DNA of 64,000 nt from Haemophilus_A paraphrohaemolyticus_A. GTDB lineage: Bacteria > Pseudomonadota > Gammaproteobacteria > Enterobacterales > Pasteurellaceae. The notes under the pieces are model-generated. The model was not told where the DNA came from. It worked only from the letters and a program-made list of their open reading frames with translations, and ran no database searches. Positions 52,725 to 61,981 of this stretch are shown piece by piece (positions within the stretch are counted from its first letter, which is position 1; every line of letters begins with the position of its first letter). The DNA lies in NCBI RefSeq assembly GCF_003253115.1, contig NZ_QEQF01000001.1, positions 62,001 to 126,000 on the forward strand, read 5' to 3'. A program made the translations under genes and the position numbers.

Positions 52725-54221
52725 ATGAGTAAAGAGATTCTTTTAGCCGCTGAAGCGGTTTCAAACGAGAAACAATTACCAAAAGAAGCGATTTTTGAAG
52801 CTTTAGAAACCGCTTTAACCATTGCAACGAAAAAAGGTAGCGATTTAGATATTGATGTGCGTGTTGTGGTTGATCGTAAAACCGGTGCATTCCAAACTTT
52901 CCGTCGTTGGTTAGTGGTGGAAGAAGTGCATAATATGACGCGTGAAATCAGCTTAGAAGCCGCACAATTCGACAATCCTGAAATCCAATTAGGCGATGTG
53001 GTTGAAGATGAAGTGGAATCTATCGAATTTGGACGTGTGGCAATTCAAACCTTCGGTCAAGTAGTAAAAACGAAAATCCGTGAAGCTGAGAAGAGCAAAA
53101 TTATTGATGAATTCCGCCCAGATGAAGGCAAAATCATCAGTGCGACTGTGAAAAAAGTCACTCGCGATAACATCTTCCTCGAGCTACAAGGCAAAACCGA
53201 AGACATCAAAGGTGAAGCGGTAATTGTGCGTGAAGATATGCTTCCGCGCGAAAACTTCCGTCCAGGTGACCGTGTACGTGGTGTGTTATATGCGATTAAG
53301 CCTGAATCAAAAGGCCCACAAATCTTTATAACCCGCGCAAAACCTGTGATGTTAGAAGAGTTATTCAAACTTGAAGTGCCAGAAATTGGTGAACAAATCA
53401 TCGAGATTAAAGGTGCAGCTCGAGATCCAGGTTCACGTGCGAAAATTGCTGTGAAATCTAACGACAAACGTATCGATCCAGTAGGTGCTTGCGTGGGTAT
53501 GCGAGGTTCACGTGTTCAAGCGATCAGCAATGAGCTTGGCGGTGAGCGTGTTGATATCGTGCTTTGGGACGATAACCCAGCGCAATTTGTGATCAACGCA
53601 ATGGCACCTGCAGATGTCAGCTCTATTACAATTAACGATGAAACTCACTCAATGGATATTGCGGTTGAAGCGAAAAACTTAGCACAAGCGATTGGTCGTA
53701 ACGGTCAAAACGTGCGTTTAGCCACCCAATTAACAGGTTGGACATTAAATGTAATGACGGTGGAAGAGCTTGATAAGAAAGCACAAGAAGAAGATGGTAA
53801 AGTAATTAACCTTTTAACTTCAGCATTAGAAATTGATGATGATTTTGCACAAGTGTTAATTGATGAAGGTTTTACCTCTTTAGAAGCGATTGCCTATGTG
53901 CCAGTTAATGCATTAACAGCAATTGATGGCTTGGAAGATGAAGACTTAGTAGAAGAGCTACAAGTGCGTGCGAAAAATGCAATTACGAAGAAAGCACTTG
54001 AAGAAGAAGCCGCTTTAAAACAAGCTCAAATCGATGAGAAATTATTAAACCTTGAAGGTATGGAACGCCACATTGCATTTAGATTAGCAAAAAAAGGCAT
54101 TACCAACCTTGAAGAATTAGCTGAACAAGACACAGACGAATTAGCGGATATTGAAGAATTATCTGAAGAGAAAGCAGGCGAATTGATTATGGCTGCTCGT
54201 CAAATTTGTTGGTTTAGCTAA
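52725..54221 (+). CDS. nusA: Transcription termination/antitermination factor NusA
   Basis: 498 residues. Domain order: RNA-polymerase-binding N-terminal domain (1-130), S1 (about 135-200), KH1 and KH2 (about 225-350, with PVGACVGMRGSRVQAISNEL and AIGRNGQNVRLA), and two acidic C-terminal repeats (about 365-495). It controls pausing, termination and antitermination. The final residues AARQICWFS follow the second acidic repeat as expected. infB starts 21 bases downstream. Confidence 0.98.
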   Translation: MSKEILLAAEAVSNEKQLPKEAIFEALETALTIATKKGSDLDIDVRVVVDRKTGAFQTFRRWLVVEEVHNMTREISLEAAQFDNPEIQLGDVVEDEVESIEFGRVAIQTFGQVVKTKIREAEKSKIIDEFRPDEGKIISATVKKVTRDNIFLELQGKTEDIKGEAVIVREDMLPRENFRPGDRVRGVLYAIKPESKGPQIFITRAKPVMLEELFKLEVPEIGEQIIEIKGAARDPGSRAKIAVKSNDKRIDPVGACVGMRGSRVQAISNELGGERVDIVLWDDNPAQFVINAMAPADVSSITINDETHSMDIAVEAKNLAQAIGRNGQNVRLATQLTGWTLNVMTVEELDKKAQEEDGKVINLLTSALEIDDDFAQVLIDEGFTSLEAIAYVPVNALTAIDGLEDEDLVEELQVRAKNAITKKALEEEAALKQAQIDEKLLNLEGMERHIAFRLAKKGITNLEELAEQDTDELADIEELSEEKAGELIMAARQICWFS

Positions 54222-54242
54222 TTACGTTGAGAGGAATTTATA

Positions 54243-56795
54243 ATGACAGAAAAAACTGAGAAAAAAACGCTCTCATTAGGCGGTGCTCGTAAAACGAGTA
54301 AAGCGAATGCGACAACAACGGGAGGTAAAACCAAAGCCGTTGAAGTAAAAGAGAAAAAAGCACCGATTGATGTAAAAGCATTAAAAGAGAAGGCGGAACA
54401 AGAAGCTAAATTAGCTTTAGAAAAAGCGGCAAAAGAGAAAGAAATAGCAGAGAAAGCAGCTCGTGAAGCAGAGGAAAAAGCAAAAGCTGAAGCTGATGCA
54501 AAAGCAGCAGAAGAGGCGAAAAAAGCCGAAGAAGCTAAAGCTGCGAAAAAACCTGCTGCACCTGTAATGCCAAATAAAGCGACAAAACCAGCTCAACCAA
54601 AAGTGGAAACACCAAAACAAGAGAAAGCGGTTGATCCTGAAAAAGAAGCGAAGAAAAAAGAAGAAGCTGAGCTTCGCCGTAAGCAAGAAGAGTTAGCGCG
54701 CCAAAAAGCAGAAATGGATGCAAAACGTGCGGCAGAAAACGCACGCCGTTTAGCAGAAATTGAACGTGAAGAAGCGGGCGATAACAATAACGACGACTTC
54801 GAAGATGAACGCTTTACCTCAAGCTATGCACGTGATGCAGAGCGTGATAACGACCGCCGTAGCGAAGGTGGTAATCGTCGTGGAGGTAAAAATGGCGTAG
54901 CGAAAGCGAAAAAAGGTCGTGAAGACGACAAAAACGAACGCACTGCAGATCGCCGTAACCAACGTGATCAAAAAGGTAAGGGCAAAGGTAAAAAAGGGGC
55001 TGCGTTGCAACAGGCCTTTACTAAACCAGCTCAAGTGGTGAAAGCGGACGTTGTGATTGGTGAAACTATTACCGTTGCAGAACTCGCTAACAAAATGGCT
55101 GTGAAAGCAACGGAAATTATCAAAACCTTAATGAAAATGGGTGAGATGGTAACGATTAACCAAGTGATAGACCAAGAAACTGCGCAATTAGTGGCAGAAG
55201 AAATGGGGCACAAAGTCATTCTTCGCAAAGAAAATGAATTAGAAGAAGCGGTAATGAGCGATCGCGATACCGATGCTGAGTTAGTGACTCGAGCACCAGT
55301 GGTAACCATTATGGGGCACGTAGACCACGGTAAAACATCACTACTTGACTACATTCGTAAAGCGAAAGTGGCAGCAGGCGAAGCAGGTGGTATTACTCAA
55401 CACATTGGTGCATACCACGTCGAAACTAACGACGGTAAGATGATTACCTTCTTAGATACTCCAGGACACGCAGCGTTTACCTCAATGCGTGCACGTGGTG
55501 CGAAAGCAACAGATATTGTGGTGCTTGTAGTTGCAGCAGACGATGGCGTGATGCCACAAACTATCGAAGCGATCCAACACGCGAAAGCGGCGGGTGCACC
55601 TTTAGTGGTTGCGGTGAACAAAATCGATAAACCAGAAGCAAACCCAGACCGCGTAGAACAAGAATTACTCCAATATGAAGTAATTTCTGAAAAATTCGGT
55701 GGTGATGTACAATTCGTACCAGTTTCTGCGAAAAAAGGAACGGGTATTGATGAATTATTAGATGCTATCGTGTTGCAATCAGAAGTGCTTGAATTAACTG
55801 CCGTGAAAGACGGTATGGCAAGCGGTGTAGTGATCGAATCTTACTTAGACAAAGGTCGTGGTCCGGTGGCAACCATCTTGGTTCAATCGGGTACCTTACA
55901 CAAAGGTGACATCGTACTTTGCGGTTTTGAATACGGTCGTGTACGTGCAATGCGTGATGAAAACGGTAAAGAAGTGGACGAAGCTGGTCCTTCATTACCA
56001 GTGGAAGTATTAGGTCTTTCAGGCGTACCAGCTGCGGGTGATGAAGCAACCGTAGTGCGTGATGAGAAAAAAGCACGTGAAGTCGCGTTATATCGTCAAG
56101 GTAAATTCCGTGAAGTGAAATTGGCTCGTCAGCAAAAAGCAAAACTTGAAAATATGTTTAGCAATATGACGGAAGGCGATGTTTCAGAATTGAACGTCAT
56201 CGTGAAAGCAGACGTACAAGGCTCGGTAGAAGCGATTGTTCAAGCATTAAATGAGCTTTCAACCGAAGAGGTTCGCGTGAAAGTGGTGGGTTCTGGTGTA
56301 GGTGGTATTACCGAAACAGACGCAACCTTAGCGGCAGCATCAAATGCGATTATTGTTGGCTTTAACGTGCGTGCCGATGCAACAGCACGTCGTGTGATTG
56401 AAAACGAAAACATCGATTTACGTTACTACTCAATCATTTATGAATTGCTCAACGAAATTAAAGCCGCGATGAGCGGTATGCTTCAACCTGAATTCAAACA
56501 AGAAATTATCGGCTTGGCTGAAGTACGTGATGTTTTCCGTCATCCGAAATTCGGTGCAATTGCAGGTTGTATGGTAACCGAAGGAGTGGTGAAACGTAAT
56601 AATCCAATCCGCGTATTGCGTGACAACGTGGTTATTTTTGAAGGTGAGTTAGAATCACTTCGCCGTTTCAAAGACGACGTATCCGAAGTACGTAGCAATA
56701 TGGAATGTGGTATCGGCGTGAAAAACTACAACGATGTTAAAGTTGGTGACCAAATCGAGGTATTCGAAGTGGTTGAGGTTAAGCGTTCGATTTAA
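54243..56795 (+). CDS. infB: Translation initiation factor IF-2
   Basis: 850 residues. A long, charged, Ala/Lys/Glu-rich N-terminal region (about 1-270, coiled coil) is followed by the IF2-N domain. The G domain has G1 GHVDHGKT near residue 357, DTPGHAAFTSMRARGAK (G3) and NKIDK (G4). The C-terminal domains bind fMet-tRNA. IF-2 brings initiator tRNA to the 30S subunit, matching its operon with metY. A palindromic repeat and an uptake-signal hairpin follow. Confidence 0.98.
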   Translation: MTEKTEKKTLSLGGARKTSKANATTTGGKTKAVEVKEKKAPIDVKALKEKAEQEAKLALEKAAKEKEIAEKAAREAEEKAKAEADAKAAEEAKKAEEAKAAKKPAAPVMPNKATKPAQPKVETPKQEKAVDPEKEAKKKEEAELRRKQEELARQKAEMDAKRAAENARRLAEIEREEAGDNNNDDFEDERFTSSYARDAERDNDRRSEGGNRRGGKNGVAKAKKGREDDKNERTADRRNQRDQKGKGKGKKGAALQQAFTKPAQVVKADVVIGETITVAELANKMAVKATEIIKTLMKMGEMVTINQVIDQETAQLVAEEMGHKVILRKENELEEAVMSDRDTDAELVTRAPVVTIMGHVDHGKTSLLDYIRKAKVAAGEAGGITQHIGAYHVETNDGKMITFLDTPGHAAFTSMRARGAKATDIVVLVVAADDGVMPQTIEAIQHAKAAGAPLVVAVNKIDKPEANPDRVEQELLQYEVISEKFGGDVQFVPVSAKKGTGIDELLDAIVLQSEVLELTAVKDGMASGVVIESYLDKGRGPVATILVQSGTLHKGDIVLCGFEYGRVRAMRDENGKEVDEAGPSLPVEVLGLSGVPAAGDEATVVRDEKKAREVALYRQGKFREVKLARQQKAKLENMFSNMTEGDVSELNVIVKADVQGSVEAIVQALNELSTEEVRVKVVGSGVGGITETDATLAAASNAIIVGFNVRADATARRVIENENIDLRYYSIIYELLNEIKAAMSGMLQPEFKQEIIGLAEVRDVFRHPKFGAIAGCMVTEGVVKRNNPIRVLRDNVVIFEGELESLRRFKDDVSEVRSNMECGIGVKNYNDVKVGDQIEVFEVVEVKRSI

Positions 56796-56799
56796 TCGG

Positions 56800-56876
56800 T
56801 AGGGGGTGTGAAATAATATTCCACGCACGCAAGTTAAATAATTTCCGTGCGTGAATTCTTGGTTCACATACCCTAC
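56800..56876. repeat. Long palindromic intergenic repeat, copy 2 (after infB)
   Basis: The outer arms are TAGGGGGTGTGAA and TTCACATACCCTA, with nested arms CACGCACG / CGTGCGTG inside. It is the same design and nearly the same arm sequences as the rnc-era copy at 6305-6398. Confidence 0.65.
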
Positions 56877-56923
56877 AAGCGGTTTAATTTTGCAAATTTT
56901 TTGCGAAATGAGACCGCTTTTTT
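56875..56923 (+). terminator. Uptake-signal terminator after infB
   Basis: ACAAGCGGT (56875-56883) faces ACCGCTT (56913-56919), with inner AAATTTT/TTTGC pairing and a T run after it. Confidence 0.7.
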
Positions 56924-57011
56924 ATGGATACATAACCTATTGATTTCGCAAGAAAAAACACCTAATTTCATCAGAAATAACTTGACAGATAGATTTTAAA
57001 AGGACGAAAAT

Positions 57012-59928
57012 ATGCCTCACCTCACCTCACCTTGCACAACTTATATCTAAACTCAAGGAAATTTTTCAAATTAATCAACCCGAGCTAGATTTCGGGATCT
57101 ATCGCATTTTAAATTCTCGCGCAGCGGAAATTGCGACCTTTCTGGAAACCTCACTCCCTCAAAAAATTCAAACTGCACTGGCGGGCAAACCTGAGCAAGA
57201 AACCGCTGTTTATAACCACCTTTTTACCTTCTTTTCTCGCTATTACGACAACGGCGATTTTATCAGCCAACGTCGCTATAAAGGCGATACTTACGCCATT
57301 CCCTATGCCGGCGAAGAAGTGATGTTGCACTGGGCAAATAAAGACCAGTACTACACCAAATCAGGCGAAAGTTTCAGTAATTATGCTTTCACATTAGAAA
57401 ACGGCAAAAAAGTACAATTCCGTCTGGTGGAAGCTGATACTGCAAAAGATAATCGCAAAGATAATGAGCAAGCTAGAGTATTTGCCTTAATTGAACCACA
57501 AATTAAAACCGAAACAGATGAAAACGGTGATGAAATTCAAATGGATATTTTGCCGTTTGATATCCAAGGCGATTTACTCATACTTCGTTTTGAATACAAA
57601 GCGGTAAACAAAAAAGAAAAACAATCAGATTACATCACACAAGCGGTGGAAAAAATCCAAAACTTTGCAATTCCCGATGAATTTCAAGGTATTTTCAAAG
57701 CAATGCCAACGGAGAAAAATAAAAATCGTACGCTGCTTGAAAAATATCTTACCGACTACACCGCTAAAAATACCGCCGATTATTTTATTCACAAAAACCT
57801 CGGTAAATTTTTAAATCAAGAGTTGGATTTTTATATCAAAAATGAAGTGATGAACTTGGACAATATTCAAGACAGCACCGATTTTTCACATATTGAGCAA
57901 AATCTCCAGACGATTAAAACGCTAAAAACAGTAGCAAAAGAAATTATTGCCTTCCTTGCTCAATTAGAAGATTTTCAAAAGAAATTGTGGTTGAAGAAGA
58001 AATTTGTGGCAGGCTGCCATTATTTAATTACGCTCGATCATTTAAACGAAGATCAAGTGCAGGCTGCATTAGATAATCCAAAACAAACCGCCCAATGGCA
58101 AGCCTTGTTTAACGTGAATACAAGCGGTTTCAATGTGGCAGAACTTTGCAAAAACTATCCGCACTTGGTGATAGATACTGCTTTATTTGAACCGAAGTTC
58201 CAAGCTGATGTGTTGAGAGAAATAGAACATTTGGACGATAAAACTAACGGATTGCTCATTCATTCCGATAATTTCCAAGCACTCAATTTATTGCAGGAAA
58301 GATATAAAGAACAGGTGAAATGTATTTATATTGATCCGCCTTATAATACTAATGCATCAGAAATTATTTATAAAAATGGGTATAAGCATTCGAGTTGGTT
58401 ATCTTTGATAGAAGGGAGGATTGCAAAATCAAGATCCTTATTAAAATCAGAAGGTATATTTTGTATAACAATAGATGATTTTGAATTATATAGAGCTAAA
58501 TTGTTATTAGATAATATTTTCGGTGAGTATAATTTTTTAGCTACAACACCTATAAGAAATAATCCTTCGGGTAGATCAACTTTAAAAGGATTTTCTATTA
58601 ACCATGAATATGGAATTTATTACCAAAATTCAGACAGCATGAAGTCTGTTGGAAGATTACCTCATTCTGAAAAGCAATTAGAGCGTTATTCTTTAAAAGA
58701 TGATAATGGTTTCTATGAATGGGAAAATTTAAGAAGGAACGGACCTGATTCCAATAGAATAGATAGACCAAAACAATATTACCCATTAAAGATTAAGATA
58801 GATAGTTTGCAAATATTTGTTCCAAATATGAAATGGGATGAAGATAAAAGAATTTGGATCTTAAATGAAGAAATATCAAATGAGTATTTGATTTTATACC
58901 CACTTCACCCTGATGGTACCGAAAAAGTTTGGCGTTATAGCGTAGAAAATTTAATTAATGAGCCTGATAGATTTGAGGCTAGAATTGTTGCTGAAAAAAT
59001 CGAATTATACAGAAAAAAATATGTAAATATTGATGGTGTACTACCGAGAACTTGGTGGGATGAACCTAAATATTCAGCTAGAGATAATGGTACAAGAGTA
59101 CTAGTAGATATATTTAAAGAGACTAGTGTTTTTGATTTTCCTAAATCTCCTGGAGCCATATATGATTCATTAAAAGTTTTAAATTTGAATCAGAATGATA
59201 TTGCATTAGACTACTTCGCAGGTTCAGGCACAACTGCCCACGCAGTGATCAATCTTAACCGAGAAGATAACGGCAATCGTAAATATATCTTGGTAGAACA
59301 AGGCGAGTATTTTGACAGCGTACTTAAACCACGCGTGCAAAAAGTGATTTTTGCTAAAGAGTGGAAAGACGGCAAACCGCAAGCAGATAACGGGGCATTT
59401 GGTGGTGTGTCACAAATCGTCAAAGTGTTAAAACTGGAAAGCTACGAAGACACGCTCAACAATTTGGAATTGCGTAAACCAATACAAGATTTGGCTGATA
59501 TGGGGTTACCGGAGACGGTACAAAACGACTATTTATTGCACTATATGCTAGATGTAGAAAGTCGTGATTCGCTACTTAATACACAGCATTTTGCTAAACC
59601 GTTTGACTATCAACTCAACATCGCCACTACTTCTGCAGGTGCGTATGAAGCGAAAACCATTGATTTGGTGGAAACCTTTAACTATTTGATTGGCTTGCGG
59701 GTCAGTGAAATCAACGATAAGCGTGAAAATGGCTTAGTCACGGTGCAAGGCACAAATACGAGCGGTGAAAAAACGTTAGTAATCTGGCGTAATTGTGAAA
59801 AATATGATTACGACAAACTCAACCGCTATTTGGACAGCCGAGATATTAACCCACAAGATTTCTTTTTATCAGCAACTTTATTTATTTGCAAAAAATCAGG
59901 AAAAACTGACCGCTTACAATCTGCATAA
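57012..59928 (+). CDS. Large beta-class adenine DNA methyltransferase (Mod-like), phase-off and 3'-truncated
   Basis: The ATG at 57012 (AAGGA 7 bases before) reads MPHLTSP and stops after 12 codons. The body (LAQLISKLKEIFQINQPELD onward, to 59928) is in another frame, starting at 57031. A (CTCAC)3 tract at 57016-57030 separates them, and one more 5-base unit joins the frames into about 973 residues. The product has an N-terminal helical extension, DPPY (58333-58344) and then the SAM motif FAGSGTTAHA (about 59215-59244), the order of beta-class N6-adenine methyltransferases such as type III Mod. The expected last 30-40 residues are replaced by LSATLFICKKSGKTDRLQSA after a deletion into res. 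Internal ATG 57319 could give only a shortened protein. The central target-recognition part has foreign codon use. Confidence 0.82.
57016..57030 (+). repeat. Pentanucleotide tandem repeat (CTCAC)3 in the methyltransferase start
   Basis: There are three exact CTCAC units directly after the ATG codon and two bases. The length is not a multiple of three, so each gain or loss shifts the frame. Three units give OFF and four would give ON. Confidence 0.85.
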
Positions 59929-61981
59929 ACCGCTGTGGGTATTTGTGGGTAATACGGTAAATGCTGAAAATAGTGATATTTGGGCAGTCGTAGAACAGTT
60001 AGCCTATTTTTTAAATGGCAAAAATCGTTCGCAAATTTTAGCGTGGTTAAACGATTTGCTGTGTGATGAACCACTCTTGCTAGATAGTAAAGGTAATGCC
60101 ATCTTCCGTCATCGCTTTTTGCCATTAGCAAATTTTAAAGGCGATTTAAATGCCCTTTATAGTGATATTCTGAAAACCTTATTTAATGCAGAAAGTGCCT
60201 CGCATCTGTATTTGCATAATATTAAAAAAGCTTCGGGCGAAGTGGCGTTAAAAGTGGGCAATAACGATTGTTTTGCTTTAATTAACGTTGGCGATAGCAG
60301 TGAATTGCTTAAAAGTGCGGTGGAATTAGAGAATGTATCGGTTGAACAAGACGAATTTTCAGACGGCTTGTTTGGCACGATCAATCAAGACAGTTCAACG
60401 CTCAATTTACTGATTGGTTCTCGAAAATTTACCGAAGGTTGGTCTAGCTGGCGAGTTTCAACGATGGGCTTGTTGAATATGGGCAGAGGGGAAGGCTCGC
60501 AAATTATTCAACTTTTTGGACGTGGTGTACGTTTGAAAGGACGTAATTTTTCGCTACGAAGAACGCCTATAAACGAAATGCCAAAAGGTTTAGGGTTAGA
60601 TAAATTAGAAACACTCAATATTTTCGGTATTAAAGCCGATTATATGGCGAAATTCCGTGAATACTTGCAAGATGAGGGAATTCAATCGCCTGATGAAGTA
60701 TTGCAGTTAGATTTTCCTGTACAGAAAAAGCTGCCTGCTAATGTCGCATTGAAAACCTTACGATTAAAAGATGGCTATAAAGACAACCAAAAAATGGGCT
60801 TTAAACGCCAAGAAATGGTGCAGCTTTATGAGCTGCCTAAATTTGCCCAAGGTAAAATCAAGCCGATTTTAGCCGTGTTGGATCTGTATCCAAGATTGGA
60901 AGCATTAAGTTCTAAAGCGATTCGTCAAAGCGATAATGATGCACGCCAAAGCAATAAATTCAAGCGAGAAATTTTTGCTTTATTCGATTGGGACAAACTT
61001 TATTTAGCATTACAGCAATACAAGATGGAACGCACTTGGTCAAATTTGCGTGTTAGCCGTGATGGATTGCGTAAATTTGTCGAGAGTCGAGATGATTGGT
61101 ATTTGCTCTATGTGCCAGATTCAGCAATGGAAATTCGTTGTTTTGCCGATGTTCAAACGCAACAGGATATTTTGCTCCGGCTTTTGAAGGAATATACCGA
61201 CCAATTTTACCGTCGTTTGAAAGTCGCTTATGAACAGCAATTTATGGAAACAACGATTGTTACTGAAGAAAATGGTTCGTTCTTTGATGAATACAAAATG
61301 TTGTTTGGTGAGGAAGAAAATGTTCCTTATGAGCGTGAACAAGCGGTTAAAAAAATCGAAGAATTGGCTGATTTAATTCGAGATAAGAAAATTGAGCAGG
61401 CGATAAATTGGCAATCCCCACTGGCTGAATTTAAGGCGATTTGTTTTAATAGCCATTTGTTTTATCCTCTTATTTCCTTTGATAAATCAACAGGTTTGCC
61501 GATAAAGATTTCCCCGTTACCATTTGACGCAGAAAGTGAAGTGAAATTTATCCATGATTTAATGATTGCCGAAAAATCAGGTGAATTGGCGACATGGCTT
61601 GGCGGTAAATCGCTTTATTTAATGCGCAATGCCGCTCGTAAAGACAAGGGCTTAGGTTTTGCCTTAGCAGGTAATTTCTATCCTGACTTTTTACTGTGGG
61701 TGGTGGATCACGCAAACGGTAAGCAATGGCTGAACTTTGTTGATCCGAAAAGCATTATCAGGATGGACTTACACGATCCAAAATTAGGTCTCTATAAAGA
61801 AGTGAAAGAATTAGAATCCAAAATAGCGGATCCGAATTTGGTGCTAAATAGTTTTATTTTGTCGATTACCAAATTGAAAGATTGGGTCAATATGGAATTA
61901 ACCGCAGAAGAGCTTGCCGAACGACACATTTTGTTTATGGAAAACAATTATTTACAGCAAATGTTTGAGAAAATGCAATGA
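59795..61981 (+). CDS. Res-like helicase-nuclease, N-terminal half deleted
   Basis: The open frame begins at a GTG inside the methyltransferase 3' end. Genuine Res text begins at about 59855 (FYQQLYLFAKNQEKL, then KPLWVFVGNTV). It keeps the second RecA-like domain with motif V/VI text (KFTEGWSSWRVSTM, QLFGRGVRLKG), a helical middle, and a C-terminal PD-(D/E)XK-like nuclease (FYPDFLLWV, then WLNFVDPKS). The first RecA domain with Walker A and DExH is missing, so it cannot be an active helicase. The stop overlaps the next gene's ATG (ATGA). It is related to Res of type III and similar restriction systems and would cut DNA with the Mod partner if intact. Confidence 0.8.
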   Translation: MKNMITTNSTAIWTAEILTHKISFYQQLYLFAKNQEKLTAYNLHKPLWVFVGNTVNAENSDIWAVVEQLAYFLNGKNRSQILAWLNDLLCDEPLLLDSKGNAIFRHRFLPLANFKGDLNALYSDILKTLFNAESASHLYLHNIKKASGEVALKVGNNDCFALINVGDSSELLKSAVELENVSVEQDEFSDGLFGTINQDSSTLNLLIGSRKFTEGWSSWRVSTMGLLNMGRGEGSQIIQLFGRGVRLKGRNFSLRRTPINEMPKGLGLDKLETLNIFGIKADYMAKFREYLQDEGIQSPDEVLQLDFPVQKKLPANVALKTLRLKDGYKDNQKMGFKRQEMVQLYELPKFAQGKIKPILAVLDLYPRLEALSSKAIRQSDNDARQSNKFKREIFALFDWDKLYLALQQYKMERTWSNLRVSRDGLRKFVESRDDWYLLYVPDSAMEIRCFADVQTQQDILLRLLKEYTDQFYRRLKVAYEQQFMETTIVTEENGSFFDEYKMLFGEEENVPYEREQAVKKIEELADLIRDKKIEQAINWQSPLAEFKAICFNSHLFYPLISFDKSTGLPIKISPLPFDAESEVKFIHDLMIAEKSGELATWLGGKSLYLMRNAARKDKGLGFALAGNFYPDFLLWVVDHANGKQWLNFVDPKSIIRMDLHDPKLGLYKEVKELESKIADPNLVLNSFILSITKLKDWVNMELTAEELAERHILFMENNYLQQMFEKMQ

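Noticed and set aside
54417..55034. Several minus-strand open frames in infB
   Set aside because: They are low-complexity Phe/Ser/Arg/Cys-rich antisense of the Ala/Lys/Glu repeats of IF-2, with no ribosome sites.
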